Shown here: positions 49,600-60,989 of the stretch, piece by piece
Layout: every line of letters begins with the position of its first letter
How positions within the stretch are numbered: the stretch's first letter is position 1
Origin: Deroplatys truncata
Lineage: Eukaryota; Arthropoda; Insecta; Mantodea; Mantidae
DNA length: 64,000 nt
NCBI GenBank assembly: GCA_030765065.1
Contig: CM060985.1
Coordinates: 7,564,001-7,628,000 of the forward strand
Reading direction: 5' to 3'
Notes under the pieces: model-generated
What the model was told of the DNA's origin: nothing
Database searches by the model: none
The model's input: only the letters and a program-made list of their open reading frames with translations
Made by a program: the position numbers and the translations under genes

Positions 49600-52500
49600 A
49601 ATAATAGGGTTAGGTTAGTTTCCGTACGGGGTCAAGTGAATGTAGAAGTGGTCATCATATATCCCAGACTGGTACTGGGTTCCACAGCCTATCACCTGCA
49701 GGAATAATAAGGTTAGTATAGTTTCCGTATGGGGTTTGAGTCGAGAAGTGGTCACCATATATCCCAGGCAGGTACTGGGTGTCAACAGCCCATCACCTCA
49801 GGAATAATAAGGTTAGTTTAGTTTCCGTAGGGGTCAAGTGAATGTAGAAGTGGTCATCATATATCCCAGACTGGTACTGGGTGTCAACAGCCCATCACCT
49901 GCAGGAATAATAAGGTTAGTTTCCGTATGGGGTTTGAGTCGAGAAGTGGTCACGATATATCCCAGGCAGGTACTGGGTGTCAACAGCCTATCACCTGCAG
50001 GAATAATAAGGTTAGTTTAGTTTCCGTAGGGGTCAAGTGAATGTAGAAGTGGTCATCATATATCCCAGACTGGTACTGGGTGTCAACAGCCCATCACCTG
50101 CAGGAATAATAAGGTTAGTTTCCGTATGGGGTTTGAGTCGAGAAGTGGTCACCATATATCCCAGACAGGTACTGGGTGTCAACAGCCCATCACCTGCAGG
50201 AATAATAAGGTTAGTTTCCGTATGGGGTTTGAGTCGAGAAGTGGTCACCATATATCCCAGGCAGGTACTGGGTGTCAACAGCCTATCACCTGCAGGAATA
50301 ATAAGGTTAGTTTTCGTATGGGGTTTGAGTCGAGAAGTGGTCACCATATATCCCAGGCAGGTGCTGGGTGTCAACAGCCTATCACCTGCAGGAATAATAA
50401 GGTTAGTTTTCGTATGGGGTTTGAGTCGAGAAGTGGTCACCATATATCCCAGGCAGGTACTGGGTGTCAACAGCCCATCACCTGCAGGAATAATAAGGTT
50501 AGTTTCCGTATGGGGTTTGAGTCGAGAAGTGGTCAGCATATATCCCAGGCAGGTACTGGGTGTCAACAGCCCATCACCTGCAGGAATAATAAGGTTAGTT
50601 TCCGTATGGGCTTTGAGTCGAGAAGTGGTCAGCATATATCCCAGGCAGGTACTGGATGTCAACAGCCCATCACCTGCAGGAATAATAAGGTTAGTTTAGT
50701 TTCCGTAGGGGTCAAGTGAATGTAGAAGTGGTCACCATATATCCCAGACTGGTACTGGGTTCCACAGCCTATCACCTGCAGGAATAATAAGGTTAGTATA
50801 GTTTCCGTATGGGGTTTGAGTCGAGAAGTGGTCACCATATATCCCAGTCAGGTACTGGGTGTCAACAGCCTATCACCTGCAGGAATAATAAGGTTAGTTT
50901 AGTTTCCGTAGGGGTCAAGTGAATGTAGAAGTGGTCATCATATATCCCAGACTGGTACTGGGTTCCACAGCCTATCACCTGCAGGAATAATAAGGTTAGT
51001 TTCCGTATGGGGTTTGAGTCGAGAAGTGGTCACCATATATCCCAGGCAGGTACTGGGTGTCAACAGCCCGTCACCTGCAGGAATAATAAGGTTAGTTTCC
51101 GTATGGGGTTTGAGTCGAAAAGTGGTCACCATATATCCCAGGCAGGTACTGGGTGTCAACAGCCCGTCACCTGCAGGAATAATAAGGTTAGTTTCCGTAT
51201 GGGGTTTGAGTCGAAAAGTGGTCACCATATATCCCAGGCAGGTACTGGGTGTCAACAGCCCATCACCTGCAGGAATATTAAGGTTAGTTTCCGTATGGGG
51301 TTTGAGTCGAGAAGTGGTCACGATATATCCCAGTCAGGTACTGGGTGTCAACTGCTCGTCACCTGCAGGAATATTAAGGTTAGTTTCCTATGGGGTTTGA
51401 GTCGAGAAGTGGTCACGATATATCCCAGTCAGGTACTGGGTGTCAACTGCTCGTCACCTGCAGGAATAATAAGGTTAGTTTCCGTATGGGGTTTGAGTCG
51501 AGAAGTGGTCACGATATATCCCAGTCAGGTACTGGGTGTCAACTGCTCGTCACCTGCAGGAATAATAAGGTTAGTTTCCGTATGGGGTTTGAGTCGAGAA
51601 GTGGTCACGATATATCCCAGTCAGGTACTGGGTGTCAACTGCTCGTCACCTGCAGGAATAATAAGGTTAGTTTCCTATGGGGTTTGAGTCGAGAAGTGGT
51701 CACGATATATCCCAGTCAGGTACTGGGTGTCAACTGCTCGTCACCTGCAGGAATAATAAGGTTAGTTTCCGTATGGGGTTTGAGTCGAGAAGTGGTCACG
51801 ATATATCCCAGTCAGGTACTGGGTGTCAACTGCTCGTCACCTGCAGGAATAATAAGGTTCGTTTCCTATGGGGTTTGAGTCGAGAAGTGGTCACCATATA
51901 TCCCAGGCAGGTACTGGGTGTCAACAGCCCATCACCTGCAGGAATAATAAGGTCAGTTTCCGTATGGGATCCAGTGAATGGAGAAGTGGTCACGATATAT
52001 CCCAGTCAGGTACTGCGTGTCAACAGCCCATCACCTGCAGGAATAATAAGGTTAGTTTCCGTATGGGGTTTGAGTCGAAAAGTGGTCACGATATATCCCA
52101 GGCAGGTACTGGGTGTCAACAGCCCATCACCTGCAGGAATAATAAGGTTAGTTTCCGTATGGGGTTTGAGTCGAAAAGTGGTCACGATATATCCCAGGCA
52201 GGTACTGGGCGTCAACAGCCCATCACCTGCAGGAATAATAAGGTTAGTTTCCGTATGGGGTTTGAGTCGAGAAGTGGTCACCATATATCCCAGGCAGGTA
52301 CTGGGCGTCAACAGCCCATCACCTGCAGGAATAATAAGGTTAGTTTCCGTATGGGGTTTGAGTCGAGAAGTGGTCACGATATATCCCAGGCAGGTACTGG
52401 GCGTCAACAGCCCATCACCTGCAGGAATAATAAGGTTAGTTTCCGTATGGGGTTTGAGTCGAGAAGTGGTCACGATATATCCCAGGCAGGTACTGGGCGC

Positions 52501-53005
52501 AACAGCCCATCACCTGCAGGAATAATGTTAGTTTCCGTATGGGGTTTGAGTCGAGAAGTGGTCACGATATATCCCAGGCAGGTACTGGGCGTCAACAGCC
52601 CATCACCTGCAGGAATAATAAGGTTAGTTTCCGTATGGGGTTTGAGTCGAGAAGTGGTCACGATATATCCCAGGCAGGTACTGGGCGTCAACAGCCCATC
52701 ACCTGCAGGAATAATAAGGTTAGTTTCCGTATGGGGTTTGAGTCGAGAAGTGGTCACGATATATCCCAGGCAGGTACTGGGTAACAACAGCCCGTCACCT
52801 GCAGGAATAATAAGGTTAGTTTCCGTATGGGGTTTGAGTCGAGAAGTGGTCACGATATATCCCAGGCAGGTACTGGGTGTCAACAGCCCATCACCTGCAG
52901 GAATAATAAGGTTAGTTTTCGTATGGGATCCAGTGAATGGAGAAGTGGTCACGATATATCCCAGGCAGGTACTGGGTGTCAACAGCCCATCACCTGCAGG
53001 AATAA
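49600..53005 (-). repeat. 96-bp tandem array (about 35 units) derived from the gene B exon start and 3' splice site
   Basis: The period is 96 bp ('caacagccca' at 52021, next 'caac' at 52117). On the minus strand each unit reads TTATTCCTGCAG, G(T)GATGGGCTGTTG, ACCCAGTACCTG, CTGGGATATATGG. The gene B exon reads TTATTCCTGCAG, GCGATGGGCTGCTG, about 20 extra nt, then ATACCCAGTATCTG, TCTGGGATATGCGG. So each unit holds an acceptor, the ATG and degenerate first codons, with a TGA at codon 4. Variants exist: units with 'gtcaagtgaatgtagaag' next to the exon, and two with 'gatccagtgaatggagaag' at about 51968 and 52927. Because 96 is divisible by three, frames stay open for hundreds of codons on both strands; these are artefacts. 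Confidence 0.93.
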
Positions 53006-53429
53006 CGAGAATATAGTAATGAGGAAATGTTTTGTAATTGATAAACGGGAATACACTTCTCCCACAAGTGTATGAGTGACAATGTGACGTCTCCCGTCAT
53101 TAGACAAGGTTCCAGAAGTGACCACTGGTGAAGTTGGCGAGTATGTATCAACTGGTCTGGAAGTAGGTTATGTTCCACATAGCACGGCTTAGCGCCAGCT
53201 CCGCCCTTCCCACTCTGGGTCACTGGGCTTCTGCAAAAATGTAGTCTTCCTGCTACATACCTGTTGGTGGAGGAAACGGCGAAACACACACTGCGGCAGC
53301 CTGAAATATTAATAATGGGCGAGAACACGTTTGTGCGAGCCACAAAGATAACGAGAACTCGTTTATTTTCACTGCTTATCAAGTAGAGGACAATACCGTA
53401 ATTAACGGTACTCAGCATGTGCTGCTTTC

Positions 53430-53640
53430 ACATGACTTTCTACACTCACTCTTCCACAAATTATTTTTACAAGTAGATATGTAAGAACAACTTGAAAATG
53501 CAAAAATTAATTGCTCATAAACTGTGTGCCTTAAGGAGATCTAATTACATACTTTTAGTAAGATTTTGTCTTTCTCTTACTTTACCAGTTATGTAAGTCA
53601 TTCAGAATGAAGAGGACTTCTTAGGATATTTATAGGAAAG

Positions 53641-53678
<38 letters not shown>

Positions 53679-53985
53679 ATATATTGTTTGTAATGTGCTT
53701 GTCTTAAACACATGACATTTTAATTAAAATTGTTAGAGCCATTTCTAAGAAAATAAAAAATAACTTACATTTTCCATGTAATCGGTAGTCAAGGGGGGGA
53801 TTTTGTTGAAAATCTGGGTGTCACATCCTTGAAAGATGCTCAACTTAAATACCAAGTTCGGTATTTAACCGACTTTTACGTTTTTCAGTTATGCTGTTCA
53901 CACACACAGACTTTTTTATTCAGGTCGCGTCAAAACGTGTATTTCCGGTAAGAACTTGGTACAAGTAAAAGAGAAAGTAATGAGT
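53430..53985 (-). repeat. Family M copy with (TA)n tract
   Basis: Reverse-orientation copy from 'ctttcacatgactttctaca' to 'aagagaaagtaatgag'. It contains 'accagttatgtaag' and 'accaagttcggtat', and a TA run at about 53647-53674. Confidence 0.7.
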
Positions 53986-54304
53986 ATTGAAAAGGAACCA
54001 AATCGTGGCGTTTAAATGGACATCGCAGTTTTAGAACTTCTCGTGAAGCAATTTTTGTTGTTTCTTTCATATTATCGGTAAGTATGCCTTGCCTCAATAT
54101 TTATGAAGGAAATGTAAAGAGTCTTTTCTTTATATTTGAGATTTGGAAAATTAAAACTGTTACGTACTTTATTTTCTTCACGCAATAGGGTTTTAATTTA
54201 CACAACATGTAAACAAATACCTATATTTCACATGATGTAACATTTCAATTTTTGAAAATCATTATCTTGGAAAGGTAGCTACATGGAAACAATATTACTT
54301 TATT

Positions 54305-54990
54305 TGAACAATTTGGCATGAGCAGAGAAAGTCATATGAGTGTTCGCATGAGATTTTTCAAAAATGATATTACAGCAAAGAGATTGTACTTGAAAATGTT
54401 GCGATTTAAATAAATTGCACAGATGGTCATCCTGCAAAATGACTAAAGTGAGAAAGCTTACAAGTAGAGGTGTATAAACATTTTAAAGAGAAATATTGTT
54501 TCACACCTTTAGTTCTGCTGTCAACCTCTTTACACCAAAATATCAGGATTTGACAGAAAATACACGTTTTGAGGTTCACTGCAGTCTAAAAAGTGTAATA
54601 GATAATGGTCCCTATGAGAGAGAGAGAGCGCATAATTCAAAGAAGTCGGATAAATTCCAAAGTTGGTGTTTGTTATACATCTAAATATGTGACACAAAGG
54701 CCCGCACTACCTTTACATGGACATTTTTCCGTTTCAAAAACGGCTGTAACGATTTTGATTAAAATATTTACGTGTAAAATTGTGTATCTCGAATTTTCCT
54801 CTCGATTCCGAAAGAGTTTTGTATAACTGGTAAACCATAAGAACCAGACAAAGTTTGTTTTATGACATAAGCTATTTCCGAGATATCGCTGTTCTCTTTG
54901 TATCATGACGTAATGTAGGTATTTGTTCAAAGGTTTATCTCGATTAATTTGAAGTGGATAAGAGAATAAGTTTTTGTAAGAATCGTTAGA
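54305..54990 (+). repeat. Family M end fragment and truncated copy
   Basis: A forward right end at about 54309-54360 ('gcagagaaagtcatatgagt') is followed by a forward copy from about 54530 ('caggatttgacagaaaatac', 'ggctgtaacgattttgatta', 'tataactggtaaaccataag', 'tttatctcgattaatttgaa'). Confidence 0.6.
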
Positions 54991-56050
54991 AGAAGAGAAT
55001 TGTTTTATACGTTAATTACACTGAAATTTGAAAAGGTAGGAGGAATATTTGACATTGAAGGACGTCCCACGAGGTTGGGACGGTCAGTGATCTGGTGTGT
55101 TATATTAGAAGCAAGCCGGTCTTTTTCACGTTTATGGAAACGTGCCTTGGGAATGTTACGTAAGTCGCAGCTGAAGATCGGCTAATCTCTCAATACTATA
55201 ATTGGAAAATGATTTTCATTAAAATTCTATATTATGTGTATAATAGAGTACAGCCTCGGCCGACAATTTTAAATGTATTTTATCCGCTACTAAAACGTAG
55301 ATGAGAGTAATTATTGGGGTTGTCTTAGACATAATAAACTGAAGTGTAAGCTAAATATTTATTCCAGATTGGTTCCCGTTGCTTATTTGATAAAGAGTGA
55401 TATGTGTGGTGAAATTAAAAATGTCGCACTTTATTGTTTTTGCAATAATTTAGCAACATATTGCGGTTAATGGAACTTCTCGTGGTCCCACATCACATAA
55501 TAGTGGTATATGAATCTGTAATGTTGATTTCCTAACAAGCAAAAACGTCGCGGCAATCTTTCTGAAATTTGCAACAAGACATGGACAAAGAGCTTCAAAA
55601 AGATATTTTTTTAAATATGGGAATCTTCCACATAATATTGTATACATTGTGAAATAAGTGGGGGGATGTTTGTGTAGAACAGAAGAAAAGCATTTTAACA
55701 AATTAGGAAAAAAGGCCGATTAGAGCTAATGCCAGGGAAAATGTTATTGTGGCAATTTGACTTTTTAAATGAGCACCTGCTGAAGCATGAAACTTTGTAC
55801 TCAGTCACAGGATAAGTTTGCAAGCACGCGTTAAAATTAAGAATGAGGGATTTTGTAAATTTGACGACAGCAGTAGCGTATGAGTAGTCAACATTAATAA
55901 CACAAATGCTTGTGTAGATATTCTTTTGAATTCCCAAATACTCCCTAATCAGTATTCTGTTGTTTCCCATTTTTATACTGCTCCATGAACTAGATAGGAG
56001 TTGGCAGGGAAAGTCATGTGAAAGTAAGAAGAGCAATAAGATAAGATCAC
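54991..56050. other. Gene B intron 1, no gene recognised
   Basis: AT-rich sequence between family M and the proposed first exon of gene B. No coding similarity was found. Confidence 0.35.
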
Positions 56051-56054
56051 TTAC

Positions 56055-56097
56055 GGCACGTGGCTGAGTTGCTCCTTGTCTGGATGCTGTGGTTACA
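56055..56097 (-). other. Proposed non-coding first exon of gene B
   Basis: Downstream of a TATA box and initiator on the minus strand, a short leader ends GTGCC|GTAAGTGATC, a near-perfect donor. It would splice over about 6.5 kb, including the 96-bp array, to the acceptor at 49592. This fits the coding exon starting three bases before its ATG. Inference only; transcript data would decide. Confidence 0.45.
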
Positions 56098-56131
56098 CTG
56101 GGAGACGTTGAGCACATCACTTGCTTATATA
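56097..56131 (-). promoter_or_regulatory. Proposed core promoter of gene B (TATA box and initiator)
   Basis: TATATAAG on the minus strand (56131-56124) lies about 33 nt upstream of CCCAGTG, close to the arthropod initiator TCAGT. A strong donor follows about 40 nt downstream. Position, strand and spacing suit gene B. Confidence 0.45.
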
Positions 56132-56873
56132 CTCGTGCCGGGTCATCAACACGCGCCCATCTGCCCAACCGCTACTAAACTGGGACGATGTATAAGTAAC
56201 AACATCATTGTTGTAAATCTGTTAAAATAGTCCCAACAGGGTTTGAATGCTCGCTTCATACGCTAGCAAATTTAAACGGTATTTTATGCTGCATATTTTC
56301 CTTTCTTTTTATTAATAAACATAATGTTTTAGCATTTTGCAAATTATTTGCTTTTTAATGCTTATTTTATGTATATATATTTTTTGTTTTATAATCATAT
56401 TTGTTTAAAAACACGATATTTCCGAATGATGTGTGCAATCGAGTCAGTCTTGAAACTTGGCAACACTGATAATTGGGTAATAGTTCACGTACCATCGCTG
56501 AATCCCCGCCTTATCTGTTTGTAGCCGTTCCCTCGCGGTATGAAGGTGGCTGTTAAGTAGTTCTCGGAAATTAGTTCAAGTGTGCTGGTTAAATTTATAC
56601 ATAATTTTAAATTTAGTTTAATTTCTATTGTTTAGTATCTCTTAAGGTCTATAAAAATACAACCTATTAGTTTACACAAAGGAAAGCAGTTGGAAATATT
56701 CAGCCGTTAATAGTACTAGAAATTCAATTCCCAAAATATTCGTGTAAGTTCGCAGTCATTCAGTTCAGTGGTGTGGTGCTTGTATGTTGTAACGATAAGT
56801 GCAGCTTGCCAGCGTTATCGGCAGATAATCAGAATGTGTGTTCAAGTAATGTTCTGTGGACAATTCCACTGCC

Positions 56874-56909
56874 TATATAAGCGAGCGTTCTCGCGGAGTA
56901 TTTACTTCA
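56874..56909 (+). promoter_or_regulatory. Candidate plus-strand core promoter
   Basis: TATATAAG at 56874-56881 is followed about 33-35 nt later by TTCATTTG (initiator TCAKTY). Upstream 'tgttcaagtaatgttctgtg' and 'ggacaattcc' recall heat-shock-element half sites without correct spacing; in the leader 'gattcaagaac' is a perfect TTCnnGAA dimer. It is about 0.75 kb from the divergent gene B promoter. Confidence 0.4.
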
Positions 56910-57040
56910 TTTGAGAGAGTTTTTCTGCTGCTACATCAAGAGCGAGTTGGTGAGATTCAAGAACTCTTGTGTTCGACTCCCCACGAGTGAACTCTCCGGA
57001 AGAGAGAAGTGAGGTGACAGCGAAATAAAACAACTAAACA

Positions 57041-57076
57041 ATGAAGTTCAGAACTCAGACAGTAGACAAAGTCACA
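57041..57076 (+). CDS. Candidate first coding exon of an unidentified plus-strand gene
   Basis: About 130 nt after the proposed start site, the leader ends ACTAAACAATG, a good insect start context. Twelve codons follow (MKFRTQTVDKVT), then GTATGT, a good donor. No downstream exon was recognised before the mariner element at 57.6 kb, so the gene may continue off the window, or this may be a captured promoter fragment. The product is unknown. Confidence 0.25.
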
Positions 57077-57600
57077 GTATGTTTTCGTATAATTATGCCA
57101 AAAGTAAAAGTAGGCGAGGTCCGAACTCTCCAATATTAAAGATACATTTTGATGAGTTAAATAATTGATATGGTTTCTACAATAATTTTGTTCAAGGAGA
57201 AATTATATAAATTGACTTAAATGTTTATTTTATTCGATATGTCTTAATGCGTTTTATATGTGCATATTTAATTTATGGAAGGTACATAGGTACATATTAA
57301 ATGGATTATTAGGGCATAAATTGGCGTCCCTAGTTATAAGACAGCGTGTTCCAACCCCTAAAATAAGAATTTAAAAGGCGTGGGTGTTAATATAGGAACA
57401 TTTTGCAGTTCTAATAAAAAGATGCCAGGATGGGTTTTATTTTTCAATTTGTGGTTACACCACAGGAACGTGTGTAAAAACATATCCTAATTATGTTTTA
57501 TTCCAAGCAAGGTGTGACAGCTAATCAGACAGAGATAGAGCGAAACAAAGAGCAATCGCATCGGTACGATATGTTTGTATCTATCAAATAGTACAGATAT
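57077..57600. other. No gene recognised
   Basis: AT-rich sequence between the candidate first exon and the transposon; nothing identified. Confidence 0.4.
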
Positions 57601-57601
57601 A

Positions 57602-58863
57602 TAGGGTCTTTCAACAAGAGTGTCCTATCTTTAACATGTGATAGCTGCCGTTGTTATTGAGTTACGACAATCATTTTTTTTTTCGTGTAGTAACAGTTGT
57701 TATGGGCAAATAGCCATGGAACGTTACAGCATTCAGCAACGCGTAGAAATTGTGAAAATTTATTATCAAAATGGATCACCAGTACGCCAAACCTTCCGTG
57801 TATTGCGTAAAGTTTACGGTGTATATAATCGTCCCGGCGAGAGAACGATTCGGCGTTTGATCGATACATTTGAAAGAAGTGGTTCTGTCAGCGATCAAAG
57901 AACGCCTGTACGTAAGCGCTCCAACGGTAACATAGGTGCCGTTCGTGAGAGTGTACGCGAGAACGGAAACAAATCAATTGCTCGTCGAGCGCAAGAATTG
58001 GGGCTTTCGCCGACCACAACTTGGCGAATTCTGCATCTGGACTTGAAGTTTCACGCTTACAAAATGGTGTTAACACAAGAACTAAAGCCCAACGAACATA
58101 GGTTGCGCCGTGTATTCGCTGACTGGGCTATGGAGCAATTGGAAGCTGATCCGGATTTTTGTTGAAAAATCATCTTCAGCGACGAAGCCCACTTTTGGAT
58201 GGATGGTTGGTTGTGTTAACAAACAAAATTGCCGCTATTGGAGCAATCACAATCTAATGCAGATTCAAGAACGACCACTTCATCCCCAAAAGGTTACGTG
58301 TGGTGTGGATTTTGGTATGGTGGAATCATTGGTCCATATGTTTTCCAAGATGAAGATGGAGAAGCTCTGTCAATGGAGAAAGATACCGGGCTCTTATAAG
58401 GGACTATTTTTGACCTCAATTGGATGGTAAGGATCTGAAACATCTGGATCCAGCAAGATGGTGCCACATGTCATACTGCTCTCGAAACAATCGATTTTTT
58501 GAAGGAGAAGTTCAGAGGTTTCATCATTTCCCGTGGTGGTGACGTTAACTGGCCCCCGAGGTCATGTGATTTAACGCCGTTGGATTACTTCTTGTGTAAT
58601 CTCGAGTTTATGTCAACAAGCCAGAAACAGTAAATGATGTTATGAATAACATCACGCGTGTTATTCGTGAAGTTGGACCTAATTTACGTTCTTCTGTCAT
58701 TGGGTCAACCGTATACGCGCAACCCAACGAAGTCGCGGCGGTCACTTAACTCATGTTCTCTTCCGCACGTAATGACATTAATTATGTTCCAAAATAAAAA
58801 AGAAATAAACCTCTATCATTTATAAAACGTGTTCAAAGTTACGACACTTGTTGAAATACCCTA
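57602..58863 (+). mobile_element. Tc1/mariner element (DD41D, rosa-like) with terminal inverted repeats
   Basis: The left end is TAGGGTCTTTCAACAAGAGTG; the right end, reverse-complemented, is TAGGGTATTTCAACAAGTGTC. TA dinucleotides at both edges are the usual target duplication. The length is about 1.26 kb, as expected for the superfamily. It encloses one decayed transposase gene on the plus strand. Confidence 0.88.
57716..58772 (+). pseudogene. Decayed DD41D transposase
   Basis: Starting MERYSIQQRVEIVKIYY, the first 150 residues are open and show the paired helix-turn-helix DNA-binding region (TIRRLIDTFERSGSV; IARRAQELGLSPTTTWRIL). A TGA then falls just before KIIFSDEAHFWMDG, which carries the first catalytic Asp, and frameshifts follow. 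QQDGATCHT (about 58455) has the second Asp and TPLDYFL (about 58573) the third, with 41 residues between them in one uninterrupted frame. That spacing is the hallmark of the rosa (DD41D) family. The tail ends RGGHLTHVLFRT. It is inactive through stops and frameshifts. Confidence 0.88.
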
Positions 58864-58899
58864 TACATAATGAAGTACATAGGCGGCGAGTGGGTACCG

Positions 58900-59060
58900 T
58901 TTAAATATTTTGCCACTGCAGTCGTGATTTTGAGATGTTGCTCCACTTCCTCCATTCATTAGGAAGCCAGACGTAGCTGTGAGCGATCGTGAGTTTCTGT
59001 TTTCCTGTTGTTAGAGAGCTTCGAACGACACGAGTTTATGCGGAAACAATATTGAGTGAC
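58900..59060. repeat. Low-copy repeat related to 47200-47290
   Basis: 'ccactgcagtcgtgattttg', 'agctgtgagcgatcgtgag' and 'tttcctgttgttagag' match the intron 3 copy in gene B in order. Nature unknown. Confidence 0.45.
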
Positions 59061-59293
59061 AATGCCCGCTGATGTGAAACTACAACTGCAGACTTGGCTT
59101 TCATCTTTGACGAAGGAAACAAAAATTGTTTGCCTGACTATGTGGAGAAGTAGTGTAAGGTAATGAATAATGATGAAGTGTTTGGAAAATTATTATTGGT
59201 ACTTGAACAACACGTCTCGTAGTATCACAACCTCTGTTATGCGAGGCTCTCATTAGAGATCACGTGGCCGACCACACTGACCGTGTGTTTTTC

Positions 59294-59358
59294 TTCGAAC
59301 CCCCTCGATAACTAGCGGCTAGCATGGTAACCACTACACCATGGAGACAACACCACCA
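59294..59358 (-). mobile_element. SINE head fragment (tRNA-like)
   Basis: The minus strand reads CTCCATGGTGTAGTGGTTACC followed by GCTAGC and GGGGGTTCGAAG, the same A-box and B-box arrangement as the SINE at 38.5-38.8 kb. The body is missing. Confidence 0.5.
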
Positions 59359-59359
59359 C

Positions 59360-60230
59360 TTCGAAACGGGGTGTTAGACCCTCTGTGTATGGGGCGGGGG
59401 TGCCCGGTTTTGTCTGTCCTCGTTCCTCCCGGGGAGGAATATCCTCACTGGATCAGTGTGGAGTCTCGTCCGATAATAATCAGCAGAAAAAGGGGGGAAA
59501 TTAAATTGTCATTGGACGTTTAAGGCGACCGAATACATCCATGTCGTTTAAAATTATCAAAGTTTGTTTTTATTTTGCTGACTTGTTTTATGATTAAGTT
59601 TGAACAGCGAAGTGCCCTCTTGGTGATGTTTTTGGATTGTACACAGAATAGTTGAGATGTATTTTGAAGAAGGAAACAAGTTAGTAAACTAGATCCAACA
59701 AGTTGAGGACATTAAAACCAGGCGCTCCTTGAGAAGCAAGGCGGATTGTCACGAGAAGAAATGTGGTGTATTGATCGTCGGTTGCTATGTAATGGCTTTC
59801 AAATTCTCTTCTCTTTGCTGCATGAGCACAAAAAATGGCGATTTGCAATTAAGAGTAACTGAAAATTCAAACCTGTACCAAAGAATGAGCCTTATCCATA
59901 AAATGTAGCATATACCTCACTTATCTAAGAAGTTTATACTTCCATGCCGATAATCGAAATTATTAATCGAGTGCTTCCGCTTCTATTCGGTGATTGTCGT
60001 CACTGCCATACTGATTTAAAACTTACATGACAGATTATACAAGTCGGCAAATTTGTATCAACATATATTGTGTATGTAAAATGTCTGGGGAAACAAGGGG
60101 AGCAAATAGAGTTTGTAGATTTGCTGAAGCAATATCTAGTGCTGCTGAATAGGTAACACACAACCACTGCACATGCGAGTGTCAGCCATTTTACAAGCGA
60201 AGCCTGGGGAAAGGCTCAGTAAGCCCTGTC
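59360..60230. other. No gene recognised
   Basis: Intergenic sequence; a scrap like family M may lie at about 59800-59900. No gene found. Confidence 0.35.
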
Positions 60231-60454
60231 CACACTGATTAACATTTAACAAAACTTGTCAAGTGCAACATGCTGACAGTTTGCATGTTGTTAATCGAAA
60301 GAGTTGTGCTTGACATTTCCACTTTTAATGGAAAACTTGTTAAGTCAATTTGCTCTCTGTGTATGTGATTGGAAGTATCCAGACTAAACATGGCAGTTAT
60401 TGTGTTCGGTAGTTCCCTGTTTATATCTTTCATTTGGTTTGCTTCAAGTGAAGT

Positions 60455-60700
60455 TATGGAATGGACGAAAGAAAAGACACTTTCATTAATAAAATCTTTG
60501 TTGAGGCTATCATTATGGAACATTATAATATATGTAATAAAAAGGATGGACAATTATACCAAACTATATGCAATTTATTGTTGTTCCAGAGGCAATATCA
60601 GAAAAAGAAAAAATAATAACCTCACTTTGCTAGAGAATTGCAAAAAGGGCTCAAGTCTGGCAGCTGGAATGGCTGCTCTCAAATGTGTGTCCTTTTTGTG
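60455..60700 (+). pseudogene. Possible MADF-domain-like fragment
   Basis: The plus-strand frame reads MEWTKEKTLSLIKSLLRLSLWNI...KRMDN, loosely like the start of MADF domains (W.....LI......LWD), which occur in insect transcription factors and in PIF/Harbinger accessory proteins. It then loses similarity. The nearby 'agccctgtccacactg' (60222-60237) resembles transposon termini. Weak call. Confidence 0.2.
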
Positions 60701-60989
60701 AATTATAGGTTAGAAACGTTGCTCAAAACAAAGTTGAAGTCACTTTGACTTGTTCTGAAGAAATTGAAGTCAAACCTGCTCCGAATTTTAAACTCATTCA
60801 AAATATTTTCACTCCTGTGGCGATTAACAAGATGGAAGCTCATCACCTTCCATTTTTCTTTTTATTACATATCAAGCGCAGATACAAATAGCAATAGTCA
60901 AATCCTCATCACTGGAGTCCATTTTGCTTTTAGTTAAGAGGTTTCGTTGTCCCAACCAGTCACTTACAACATGGTGAATGAGACATTTT

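Noticed and set aside
50037..53016. Open frames of up to 382 codons on both strands in the 96-bp array (repeating units such as MGFESRSGH or TTSRLKPHTE).
   Set aside because: The period is divisible by three, so any frame free of stops in one unit stays open. Several overlapping frames are open at once and none resembles a known protein.
57638..57715. Upstream extension of the transposase reading frame (IELRQSFFFSCSN...).
   Set aside because: The conserved start MERYSIQQ at 57716 matches the family; the upstream part is in the terminal-repeat and leader region.
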